64,000 bases of DNA. Source: an uncultured Candidatus Poseidoniales archaeon (GTDB lineage Archaea; Thermoplasmatota; Poseidoniia; Poseidoniales; Thalassarchaeaceae). A program made the position numbers and the translations under genes. Below the pieces are notes generated by a model. The model was not told the DNA's origin. It was given only the letters and a program-made list of their open reading frames with translations, and did not search any database. Below are positions 43,712 through 51,642 of the stretch, one piece after another; within the stretch, counting starts at the first letter, position 1, and each line of letters starts with the position of its first letter. The DNA is taken from NCBI GenBank assembly GCA_902601345.1, contig CACKMK010000006.1:1-64000 (forward strand), written 5' to 3'.

Positions 43712-44071
43712 ATGGGATGGGCGTTCGATGCAGGCAAGATCGCTCTGACTGCCCTGATCATCTTCTCCATCGCCCAGATCTCCGAGAGGAGCACTTTGAT
43801 GGCCGCGGTCCTGGCATCAATCCCCATTGTGACCGTCCTCTCGATGATGATGATGCACCATGAGGGTCAGTCGGCCATGGAGATATCCGGTTTCGCCAAG
43901 GACATAGTCTGGCTCCTCATCCCTTCGCTACTGATGTTCATCGTCATGCCTTGGCTCATAGAGTCCAGAAGCTGGGAATTCTATCCAGCGCTAGCGGCTG
44001 GGCTGGCATGCACGGTCTCCGGTTACTTCCTGATGATCCAGATGATGGATAGGTTCGGACTCTCAACATAG
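43712..44071 (+). CDS. Membrane protein, four helices (DUF3147-like layout)
   Basis: 119 residues from ATG 43712, chosen because GGAGAG lies just before it; ATG 43661 is an alternative. Four hydrophobic segments with short loops and two conserved-looking histidines in MMMMHHEGQ. The size and topology recall DUF3147-type proteins, but I would not insist on it. Confidence 0.65.
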   Translation: MGWAFDAGKIALTALIIFSIAQISERSTLMAAVLASIPIVTVLSMMMMHHEGQSAMEISGFAKDIVWLLIPSLLMFIVMPWLIESRSWEFYPALAAGLACTVSGYFLMIQMMDRFGLST

Positions 44072-44079
44072 GTGAAGGG

Positions 44080-45084
44080 ATGTCGGTCCTCAACGTCGCT
44101 CTGATCGGTTCGGATGAGTTCGCGAGGAGTCTTGGGAAGAAGGGAGACTCCCGGGACATCGATTCCTACGTCCACAAGGGGAGCAAGGATGGAGTGGTCA
44201 GGGTCTTGTCCCTCCTCAGACCACTGAAGCACCCAGAGAGCATCAGGCCGCTACTCAGCGTACTCGATGTTGCCAAGGCCGGATTGCTCGAGATTGGGGC
44301 ATTGGACGCTCCGGTGGGAGAGGCGATGGTAGCACTTGGATGCAGTGGGATTTCGACGGGCAGAGCGATAATCGCTCCTAGAGACGGAAATTGGATCGAC
44401 CCGGGACAGGTGAGAGTGATGCTGGATCAGGCGGGCCTCTCAGAGTGGGAAATAATGGAAGGGGATATCGACGAGCATGAGACTAGGGAGTGGCTGTTCG
44501 GAGTCCAAGACGAGTTGTCAAAGACCACCCCAGATGCCTCATCCTCATCCCTAATTCTCCCCGTCGACCAGCACTTCAACGTCAAGGGAGTGGGTCTCGT
44601 GGCAATTGGTTACGTCCAATCAGGAAGCCTGTCCAAGCATGACGAGGTCGAGGTGTTACCCGCCTCCGATGTGGGTATGGTTAGATCCCTCCAGGTTATG
44701 GATGACGATGTGGAGGTGGCTCATTCCGGAGACAGGGTGGGAGTGGCTCTAAGGAATCTGAGAGAGCAGTCCCTGCACAGGGGTTGCATGATCTGCGTTC
44801 CGGGAGATGGCGCCCTTATCGGCCATGAGTCATCCTCGTTCGACTTGGAGTTGGCTCCCTTCCAGAGGAAGGAGCTCTCAGTCGGGGATGTGGTTCATGC
44901 TGCCTCCGACCTCCAGTTCACGGTCGGGAGGGTCTCTGGACTCGAAGGAGCTTCAGTGGTTGTTGACTGGGACTCCCCCCTTTGGATAAGAGGGGATGGG
45001 AGCTCGAGGGTCCTCATCGTACAGTTGGACGCTGTACCGATGAGGGTGATGGGCAGGGCGAGTAACGTCCAGAAGACCGGTTAG
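44080..45084 (+). CDS. EF-Tu/SelB-like protein with degenerate GTPase domain
   Basis: 334 residues. Residues about 165-330 look like translational-GTPase domains 2 and 3: FNVKGVGLVAIGYVQSGSLSKHDEVEVLPASDVGMVRSLQVMDDDVEVAHSGDRVGVALRNL resembles the EF-Tu domain 2 core. The N-terminal about 150 residues occupy the place of the GTPase domain, but the P-loop (GHVDHGK) is replaced by IGSDEFARSLGKKG and no NKxD is evident. It therefore should not hydrolyse GTP. It may be a translation or stress factor; its exact role is unknown. Overlaps dus by 4 nt at the convergent end. Confidence 0.78.
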   Translation: MSVLNVALIGSDEFARSLGKKGDSRDIDSYVHKGSKDGVVRVLSLLRPLKHPESIRPLLSVLDVAKAGLLEIGALDAPVGEAMVALGCSGISTGRAIIAPRDGNWIDPGQVRVMLDQAGLSEWEIMEGDIDEHETREWLFGVQDELSKTTPDASSSSLILPVDQHFNVKGVGLVAIGYVQSGSLSKHDEVEVLPASDVGMVRSLQVMDDDVEVAHSGDRVGVALRNLREQSLHRGCMICVPGDGALIGHESSSFDLELAPFQRKELSVGDVVHAASDLQFTVGRVSGLEGASVVVDWDSPLWIRGDGSSRVLIVQLDAVPMRVMGRASNVQKTG

Positions 45085-46064
45085 GCCGCCGTGGCCTCAT
45101 TGAGCGAAGCCAATCCCTCCAGATACTCGGATACCATCCTTCCAAGTTTCCTCTGATTCCCCTCCCCGTGAAGATCGACCCGCATCGCGGAGGCGCCAGG
45201 GAGGCCCTTGGTGAACGAGACTGCATGCCTCTTCAGGTTCTTGTTCCTACTATCCGCATAGATGTCCTCGCACAGCTCTAGGTACCTGTTCCAGCACCAG
45301 GCCCTGGCAATCGCATCTCCTCCTTCTCCCCATGGGGGTGGGTCGGTTATCCACCCTAGGTCTCGCTTGATCTCGTTGAAGATGGTCGGTCGCCCGATTG
45401 CCCCTCTACCGATCATTAGTCCGCTGGCTCCGGTTGCCTCAAGGCATTCGGATGCGGTAGATGAGTCGATGACGTCGCCATTGGCGATCACTGGAATCGA
45501 GACGGCCTCAGATATCTCTCTTATCTGATCCCAGTCTGCCTCGCCCGAGTATCTCTGCCTCAGGGTCCTGCCATGGACGCAGACCCTTTCGACACCCTCT
45601 GCCTCCAGCCTCTCGCAAATCTCCAGAGCGGTGTTTTCCCCGCTTCCCGTCCCCAGTCTCATCTTGACCGTGATAGGGACCTCGGTCGCTTCTATGCATG
45701 CCCTGACCATGCTCACGACCCTGTCCGGGTCCCTGAGGAGAGCTGCTCCGGCATCGTTCTTGCATACCTTGGGAGCAGGGCACCCGAAGTTGATGTCTAT
45801 TACATCTGCGCGGTCCTGAAGCATCTCCACGGTCTGGACCATCTCTTCGATGATTCCTCCGAATATCTGCGGGATGAAGGGGGACTCCCGCGGATCGCTC
45901 TCCACCTTGAGCCATGAGTACGTGTTCCTCCTGGTCAGGCCGGATGCTGCAGTGAACTCCGTCACCGTCACGTCCGCCCCGCACTCCCTGGCCAGGATCC
46001 TGTAGGCCAGATCGGTCACTCCTGCCATCGGGGCCAGGAAAAGCGGCGGAAGCTGGTCTCCCAT
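45081..46064 (-). CDS. dus: tRNA-dihydrouridine synthase
   Basis: 327 residues. FLAPMAGVTDLAYRILARECGADVTVTEF starts the FMN TIM barrel; INFGCPAPKVCKNDAGAALL contains the catalytic Cys in GCP; VKMRLG, VCVHGRTLRQRYSG and VIANGDV are the other signatures. It reduces uridines in tRNA D-loops. Followed by rps2 upstream on the same strand with a 40-nt gap. Confidence 0.95.
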   Translation of the reverse strand: MGDQLPPLFLAPMAGVTDLAYRILARECGADVTVTEFTAASGLTRRNTYSWLKVESDPRESPFIPQIFGGIIEEMVQTVEMLQDRADVIDINFGCPAPKVCKNDAGAALLRDPDRVVSMVRACIEATEVPITVKMRLGTGSGENTALEICERLEAEGVERVCVHGRTLRQRYSGEADWDQIREISEAVSIPVIANGDVIDSSTASECLEATGASGLMIGRGAIGRPTIFNEIKRDLGWITDPPPWGEGGDAIARAWCWNRYLELCEDIYADSRNKNLKRHAVSFTKGLPGASAMRVDLHGEGNQRKLGRMVSEYLEGLASLNEATAA

Positions 46065-46104
46065 TGGAAGCCCGAGACGATTATTGCCTTTGAGCCCGTC
46101 GAAC

Positions 46105-46722
46105 TCAGAAGGTTGATTCCCAGTCGTCTACGTTCTCAGCGAGCTCGAACTCCAAATCCGTCTTCAGAGTCCCCTTGATCTTTAGCATCTCTCTCGCTAG
46201 AAGCCAGTAGACGAGAGCGAGGGATCTGCGACCCTTGTTGTTGGCGGGAAGGGCCAGGTCCACATTCCTCAATCTGTTGTTCGCATCGCAAATGGCGACC
46301 ACCGGGAGTCCGGACTTGACCGCCTCGGATAGGGCCTGGGAGTCTGCTGCAGGATCGGTGACCATGATTACCTCCGGCTCCATGTATGTCCTCAGTCGTG
46401 GGTTAGTCAGAGTTCCAGGGATGAATCGGCCTACGATCTGCTTAGCGCCGATCGCCTGCGCGAACTTCCTCGCCGGCCTCTGTCCGTACTGCCTGGCGCT
46501 GACGACTAGGATCCTGCTTGGCTCGTAGTGGGAGAGGAATTTGGAGACAACGCGAATCCTCTCGTCCGTCTTGTTGACGTCGATGATGTGCAGGCCGCTG
46601 CTGTCCTGGTGCATGGTGTCCAGGAACTGCTTCATGTCCGCAGACTTCTGGTTTGTACCGATGTGTACCGCGTGCCTCTCGTAAACATCTGGCGACACGA
46701 GTGGTGTTGCGGTTTCCGTCAT
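46105..46722 (-). CDS. rps2: 30S ribosomal protein uS2
   Basis: 205 residues, archaeal/eukaryotic type: [73 protein letters not shown] and [12 protein letters not shown]. Structural protein of the small subunit. A good domain marker showing that the window is archaeal. Confidence 0.97.
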   Translation of the reverse strand: MTETATPLVSPDVYERHAVHIGTNQKSADMKQFLDTMHQDSSGLHIIDVNKTDERIRVVSKFLSHYEPSRILVVSARQYGQRPARKFAQAIGAKQIVGRFIPGTLTNPRLRTYMEPEVIMVTDPAADSQALSEAVKSGLPVVAICDANNRLRNVDLALPANNKGRRSLALVYWLLAREMLKIKGTLKTDLEFELAENVDDWESTF

Positions 46723-46795
46723 TCGGTTTCCTCAGCAGCGCGGCCACCTGCCTTTGGTTGATAAGCGCTGCGCACGGCGATTAGCCCGCAGAATC

Positions 46796-47425
46796 TCAGT
46801 CCTCGAGCTCTGAGAGGAACGTGCACTCCTTCTCGCCGTCCTCATAGACCTCGTGGGAGCTCGGGAAGTGGACGCAGGGCTTCGTGATGGTCGCGTACAG
46901 CTCGAATGAGTCGTGGAAGGACAACTGCTCCACCGGGGTGGTGATTCCCCAGCCCCTCGCCTCTACCTCCAGTATCCATGTCCCCTCGATGAAGTCGATC
47001 TGCCAGTCGTAGGGCGCCTGGAAGTCCTGTGTCGCCCTGACCTCCCAGAATGGGTTGCCCCCCGATTCCTTGGCTCCGGGCTCCCACAGCTTGGCCTCCA
47101 CGTACCTGACCTGGTTGGTCTCGTTCCCGATCAGGTCCTCAAGGGTGCTGGAGTAGGGGAACTGGGCCCTGAAGTTGATGCTGAGCGATATGACAGTCTC
47201 GTCGAAGACGATGGTGGTCTCGTTCTGGTAGAGCACCGAGTCGAGCTCGGTACCTGTCTCGAACATCTCGGTCCAACCCACCGTGAAATCCTGGTTGATG
47301 TGCTCCGGTGGATCCCTCCAGCTCTCCATCACCTCACGCTGAACGGACAGCGCCAAACAGCCGCTGGTCATCATCGAGAGCGTCAGCAGAGCACATAGGG
47401 AGAGGGCTGTACGGGACCCGGCCAT
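46796..47425 (-). CDS. Secreted lipoprotein, unknown
   Basis: 209 residues. The N-terminus MAGSRTALSLCALLTLSMMTSGCLALS is a signal peptide with a lipobox-like TSGC. The mature part is a predicted beta-rich domain (about 60-190) with acidic patches and no known motif. It should be anchored outside the membrane through a lipid on the Cys. Confidence 0.75.
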   Translation of the reverse strand: MAGSRTALSLCALLTLSMMTSGCLALSVQREVMESWRDPPEHINQDFTVGWTEMFETGTELDSVLYQNETTIVFDETVISLSINFRAQFPYSSTLEDLIGNETNQVRYVEAKLWEPGAKESGGNPFWEVRATQDFQAPYDWQIDFIEGTWILEVEARGWGITTPVEQLSFHDSFELYATITKPCVHFPSSHEVYEDGEKECTFLSELED

Positions 47426-47566
47426 TGGATTTCGGAGACACTACTCCGTATTCAACTCGTGTGTTCCATGGTGCCTCTCGGTACTCATAGGGTACGTCAA
47501 CGCCGTAGCTCGGTCACCCTTTGTCGTCATTGAGGCGACTGTTCGTGTCGGGGTTCGGAAATGAAT

Positions 47567-47586
47567 CTTCTAGTCGTGACTAGAAG
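47567..47586. terminator. Inverted repeat at the groL stop codon
   Basis: Arms CTTCTAGTC and GACTAGAAG with a 2-nt spacer overlap the groL stop codon. On the minus strand it may form a hairpin at the 3' end of the groES-groEL transcript. Function as terminator or stability element is inferred. Confidence 0.4.
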
Positions 47587-49235
47587 CCCATGCCGCCCAT
47601 GCCGCCCATTCCGCCGCCCATGTCGGGCATCGCTGGGGCTGCTTCCTTCAACTCTGGATCGTCCGCGATCAGCGTCTCCGTGGTCAGCACCAGTCCTGCG
47701 ATGGAACCGGCTGACTCGAGGGCGTTCCTGGTCACCTTGGCGGGATCCAGGATTCCGGACTCGATCATGTCGACATACTCGCCTGAGCGAGCGTTGTACC
47801 CGAAGTTCTCATCATCGTTCTCCAGTATCTTGGAAATGACTTCGTCGCCATCTGCCCCGGCATTGGCTGAGATTTGCCTTGTGGGGGCTGCAAGCGCGTC
47901 GTAGACTAGGTTGATTCCGATTGCGCGGTCTCCCTCTGATGATGCTGCTAGATCCTTGAGGACCTCTCTGGCCCTGAGTAGGGTGACTCCTCCACCGGCT
48001 ACCACTCCCTCTGCCATTGCAGCTCTAGTGGCATTCAGCGCATCGTCGACCCTGGCCTTGGTCTCTTTGACCTCGGTCTCTGTCGCTGCTCCGATCTTGA
48101 GGACCGCGACTCCACCGGTCAGCTTGCCGACCCTCTTCTCGATCTTCTCCCTGTCCCACTTGCTAGTGGAGAGTTTCGCCTGGCCTCGCAGGAGTTCCGC
48201 TCTCTCTTCGGTGTCCTTCTTGTCTCCACCGCCGCCGACTACGGTCGTCTTGTTCTTGGCGACGATGATTCGGTCAGCGCTGCCGAGGCTGGATGGGCCT
48301 TGTTCCTTCAGGTCTGCGCCTTGGTCCTTGAACAGGGGCTTGGCCCCGGTCAGGACGGCTATGTCCTCCAGTTGCTCCCCTATCTCGTCCCCGAAACCAG
48401 GTGCCTTCACGGCTACGGCCTTGACCACCTTGCTTACAACGTTCAGGACGAGGGTGGCCAGAGCCTCTCCCTCGATGTCCTTGGCCACTATCAGAAGGGG
48501 CCTCTTTTGCTGTACGCTGGCCTCCAGGGAAGGAAGTAGGTCCTGTGCGGAGTTGATGGTGTGGTCAGTCAGGAGAACAAGCGGGCTCTCGTGGATTGCC
48601 TCTCTCTTCTCCTTGTCAGTGATCATGTACGGGCTCATGTACCCCTTGTTGAATTCCATTCCTTCCACGACGTCCAAGGATGTCTCGATTGACTTGGCCT
48701 CCTCGACAGTGATTACCCCGTCCCTGCCCACGGCATCAACAGCCTCGGCGATGAGTGATCCTATCGACTCATCGTTATTCGAGGCGATTGTCGCGACCTG
48801 CTGTATCGTCTCGCCGGTCTCGACTGGCACGGCCCTGTCCTTCAGCGTGTCAACCACTGTTGAGATGGCCTGATCGAAACCCGCCTTCAACTCGACCGGG
48901 CTCGAGCCGGACTTCATGTTCTTGAGACCGTGATGGCAGAGGCTCTGCGCCAGGATAGATGCGGTGGAAGTACCATCCCCTGCGTTGTCCTGTGTCTTGC
49001 TCGCGACCTCCTGGATGAGTTTTGCGCCCATGTTTGCGAAGGGCTCTCCCAACTCGATGTCCTTCGCTATCGTCACGCCGTCATTGATGATCGATGGGCT
49101 TCCCCACGACTTCTCCAGTACGACTGTCCTTGCTGCTGGTCCCAGAGTGACCTTGATCGCGTTAGCGACAGTGTCGATTCCCTCTAATAGTCTCTCTCTT
49201 GCTTCCTCTCCGTATACTATTTTCTTTGCACCCAT
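47580..49235 (-). CDS. groL: 60 kDa chaperonin GroEL (group I)
   Basis: 551 residues. VTLGPAARTVVLEKSWGSPSIINDGVTIAKDIEL and NAGDGTSTASILAQ (ATP site), VVAGGGVTLL, and a Gly-Met tail GGMGGMGGMGF are group I features. It folds proteins in a double ring with GroES. Archaea normally rely on group II thermosomes; group I chaperonins in mesophilic euryarchaea come from bacteria. groS lies 4 nt upstream, the usual bacterial order. Confidence 0.98.
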   Translation of the reverse strand: MGAKKIVYGEEARERLLEGIDTVANAIKVTLGPAARTVVLEKSWGSPSIINDGVTIAKDIELGEPFANMGAKLIQEVASKTQDNAGDGTSTASILAQSLCHHGLKNMKSGSSPVELKAGFDQAISTVVDTLKDRAVPVETGETIQQVATIASNNDESIGSLIAEAVDAVGRDGVITVEEAKSIETSLDVVEGMEFNKGYMSPYMITDKEKREAIHESPLVLLTDHTINSAQDLLPSLEASVQQKRPLLIVAKDIEGEALATLVLNVVSKVVKAVAVKAPGFGDEIGEQLEDIAVLTGAKPLFKDQGADLKEQGPSSLGSADRIIVAKNKTTVVGGGGDKKDTEERAELLRGQAKLSTSKWDREKIEKRVGKLTGGVAVLKIGAATETEVKETKARVDDALNATRAAMAEGVVAGGGVTLLRAREVLKDLAASSEGDRAIGINLVYDALAAPTRQISANAGADGDEVISKILENDDENFGYNARSGEYVDMIESGILDPAKVTRNALESAGSIAGLVLTTETLIADDPELKEAAPAMPDMGGGMGGMGGMGF

Positions 49236-49239
49236 TTAT

Positions 49240-49518
49240 TCACCCCATTACCTTTGCTTGAATGTCTTCTTGATTGATCAGGAGGTAGTCGTTGTCCATC
49301 CATTCCATCTTCGTACCACTGTATTGTCTGAAGATGACCCGGTCGCCAACGGCGACGCTCTTGGCGTCGGGACCGACGGCCTGGACCCTGCCTATGTTCA
49401 TCTTCTCCCTTGCTTCCTCCGGTAGTAGAAGACCTGATGCGGTCTTCTCCGGGGCGTTCTCCATTGCTAAAAGCACCATTTCTCCGATTGGTTCTATTCC
49501 TACTTCCATGAAGTTCAT
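49240..49518 (-). CDS. groS: 10 kDa co-chaperonin GroES
   Basis: 92 residues from ATG 49518; TTG 49524 and ATG 49509 are alternatives. EPIGEMVLLAMENAPEKTASGLLLPEEAREK is the mobile-loop region, and GRVQAVGPDAKSVAVGDRVIF the barrel. It caps the GroEL ring. Controlled by a TATA-like GTTTAAAAC at about 49551-49559 with a palindrome directly downstream. Confidence 0.95.
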   Translation of the reverse strand: MNFMEVGIEPIGEMVLLAMENAPEKTASGLLLPEEAREKMNIGRVQAVGPDAKSVAVGDRVIFRQYSGTKMEWMDNDYLLINQEDIQAKVMG

Positions 49519-49535
49519 CTCCAATTTGTGGCACT

Positions 49536-49559
49536 TCCGAATTTTCGGACCGTTTTAAA
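49536..49559 (-). promoter_or_regulatory. groES promoter: TATA-like box plus TCCGAA-TTCGGA palindrome
   Basis: Reading towards groS: AGTTTAAAACGG (TATA-like) is followed by TCCGAAAATTCGGA (49549-49536), an inverted repeat with 6-bp arms and a 2-nt spacer. Distance from box to palindrome places it over the expected transcription start, a typical repressor position. It could be a heat-shock operator; no bacterial CIRCE sequence is present. Confidence 0.5.
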
Positions 49560-49602
49560 CTAAACGAATTAGTCACTTGGCGTTTTAGGGAGCGATTGCC
49601 GA

Positions 49603-50454
49603 CTACTCTTCCTCTTCAGAGCGGGAGATTCGATCCTGGAACCGTTCGATGGCGGCTGGTAGGCCGAGGATCAGGAGGATCAGCAGGGTTAGCGAGTACC
49701 ATGACCGTGGAGTGACCTCCTCCCAGTTCCCGGAAGTGATTAGCTTGATTGAACCGATCCAGGGTACCTCTGATGATGCGATTCCGACTATCCATTCGTC
49801 CTTCACTGCCTCCACCGGCTCGTTGCTCGAGTCCCTCATCCCTGAGGCTGGGCCGTTGGAGCTAACCCCGGACTGGTCGATCATGCAGCCATCGGCATTG
49901 TTGTCCCCGGATGTCAGGAAGCCCGAGTGACTTGGCTCCCAATCCTCTATCCTGAGGTTGTAGTTACCATGGAATGAGGAACATTGGATGTCAAGCGTCC
50001 AAGTTATTGTCTGAACATTACGAAGAGTGGTTCCTGGGACGTCCCAACCAGAGCCATTCTGAACGACCTCCAGGAGGGCTCTATGTATCACGGGCGTGTC
50101 CGGTCCCCCGTTCTTGCTGAAGATGATGACGTCTCCGGGAGACCCATGGGACTCATGTCCGAAGTTCTCGTTTCCCGCTTCGGTGGCCTCGACGAGAGTG
50201 ACGACATCCGCCCTGTTCTTATTCATGACTAGAATCAGATCGCCAGGGTCAATCGCTCCTACTGAGCCGTCTTCGTTATGCATCATCGATCCTGACTCGA
50301 CCACCACCATTGGCGGGAAGGAGCCTGTGGAAATCCACATCGAACCCAATAGGAGGACCACCAGTCCTAGTGCTAGCGACCCCTCTCTGACTAATGGACT
50401 GACTGTCAGAGTGTCCGAACTATCAGGGTCTGAGTCCGGGGCTTCCTCCGACAC
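49603..50454 (-). CDS. Signal peptidase I, Sec11/archaeal type
   Basis: 283 residues. An N-terminal helix near 28-48 precedes VVVESGSMMHNEDG, where the Ser of SGSM is the nucleophile; IDPGDLILV and PVIHRALLEV give the following conserved boxes, with His in place of the bacterial Lys. A second helix (SLTLLILLILGLPAAI) is near the C-terminus. It removes signal peptides from exported proteins at the outer face of the membrane. An insertion (NVQTITWTLDIQCSSFHGN..) of about 90 residues lies between the His box and the C-terminal helix. Confidence 0.92.
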   Translation of the reverse strand: MSEEAPDSDPDSSDTLTVSPLVREGSLALGLVVLLLGSMWISTGSFPPMVVVESGSMMHNEDGSVGAIDPGDLILVMNKNRADVVTLVEATEAGNENFGHESHGSPGDVIIFSKNGGPDTPVIHRALLEVVQNGSGWDVPGTTLRNVQTITWTLDIQCSSFHGNYNLRIEDWEPSHSGFLTSGDNNADGCMIDQSGVSSNGPASGMRDSSNEPVEAVKDEWIVGIASSEVPWIGSIKLITSGNWEEVTPRSWYSLTLLILLILGLPAAIERFQDRISRSEEEE

Positions 50455-50455
50455 C

Positions 50456-50926
50456 TCATTCCTCCTCGGAACTTCCTACGGGTTGTACTTCTGAGGATGT
50501 GAGTGCGGCGTACTTCCTCGGGACCTTGATTCCCAAGCTCTCGTAGTGCCCCTTTAGGCTCGACTGGAAGCCCTTTCCCAGCAGGTCCGCCGCGATCTCC
50601 GCCTCCCTGGTCCTCCTCATCACCTCTGCCCGTGAGTCTAGGGACAGGATCTCGCTCAGGGTCTGCTTCTTCTCGTAGAAGTAGAAGAACTCTGGAGCGA
50701 CGAAGAAGAGGGCTATCGCACCGCCGATGAGTCCGACCCATGTCAGGGTGATCATGCTCTCCGAGGCCTCGCTCGCGTAGTCCATGAAGAACAGCAGTAT
50801 GAATGAGTAGAGGGACGCGGCAAGGCAGAATAGCGTCATGAATGTGTAGGCCTGGTAGTGGTACTCGCTCTGCGAGCGCCACCACCTCTTCAGCGGGCCG
50901 GGGCTCTTGGTCTTGCGTTGTGCCAT
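50456..50926 (-). CDS. Small two-helix membrane protein, unknown
   Basis: 156 residues. Two hydrophobic helices near 27-50 and 58-80, then a charged cytosolic tail (about 85-156) with a predicted coiled helix. No family recognised. One nt separates it from the signal peptidase gene on the same strand, so co-expression is likely. Confidence 0.7.
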   Translation of the reverse strand: MAQRKTKSPGPLKRWWRSQSEYHYQAYTFMTLFCLAASLYSFILLFFMDYASEASESMITLTWVGLIGGAIALFFVAPEFFYFYEKKQTLSEILSLDSRAEVMRRTREAEIAADLLGKGFQSSLKGHYESLGIKVPRKYAALTSSEVQPVGSSEEE

Positions 50927-51024
50927 GCTAACCCCCGCGAAACACTCCCCTTGTTAGTCCCTTTCGTAGTTTGGAGTCCGATCCGGGGGGCAATCAATAT
51001 CCGCGTTCCCCCGTTGGGAGTGGC

Positions 51025-51576
51025 ATGCTTGTTGGTCTGACCGGTCGCAATGCATCAGGCAAATCGACCTTCGTCGAGTGGTTCTCGGCCAAGGGCCTAA
51101 GGAGCGTCTCGTGCTCCGACTCGATCCGTGCATGGCTCGCGGAGCAGGGGATAGAGTCGACGAGGGAGGCGCTGATCGAGGGCGGTCGTGAGCTCAGGAG
51201 GCAGGGTGGAGGAGGAGTACTCGCAGAGATGCTGCTCGAGATCCTGAGCGGTGAGGACGCAGTGGTCGACTCCATCAGGACAACAGCCGAGGTGGAGGCC
51301 CTCAGGGAGAGGGGGGACTTCTTCCTGATCGAGGTGAGAGCGGACCAGGAGGCTCGCTGGGAGAGGATGAACCAGCGTGGTAGGTCGGGCGACCCTCTCG
51401 ACAAGGAGGTCTTCCTCAGGCAGGAGGAGGCCGAGGCAAGCTCGAAGGACGAGGCGGGCCAGGCCCTGGATGCCACGGCGGAGATGGCGGATATCACCAT
51501 AGATAACGACGGGACTCTGGAGGAACTGGAGAGGAAGCTCGAGAAAGTGTGGTCGAATCTGTCTCGGGCGCAGTGA
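51025..51576 (+). CDS. P-loop nucleotide kinase-like protein (UPF0200/dephospho-CoA-kinase-like)
   Basis: 183 residues from ATG 51025. GLTGRNASGKST is a Walker A loop close to those of dephospho-CoA kinases and archaeal UPF0200 proteins; VVDSIRTTAEVEAL holds the Walker B-like acid; RADQEARWERMNQRGRSGD is a lid with arginines. It should phosphorylate a small nucleotide-like substrate; which one is not clear. Confidence 0.75.
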   Translation: MLVGLTGRNASGKSTFVEWFSAKGLRSVSCSDSIRAWLAEQGIESTREALIEGGRELRRQGGGGVLAEMLLEILSGEDAVVDSIRTTAEVEALRERGDFFLIEVRADQEARWERMNQRGRSGDPLDKEVFLRQEEAEASSKDEAGQALDATAEMADITIDNDGTLEELERKLEKVWSNLSRAQ

Positions 51577-51642
51577 TTCAGACTGATTCCGATGACACAA
51601 GTCCAAATATCGCCTTCAGTTACTTAGAAGCGAGTTCGTCCC

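Noticed and set aside
47911..48873. 320-codon plus-strand frame inside groL
   Set aside because: Shadow of the clearly conserved GroEL frame; Ser/Thr-rich composition typical of an antisense reading.
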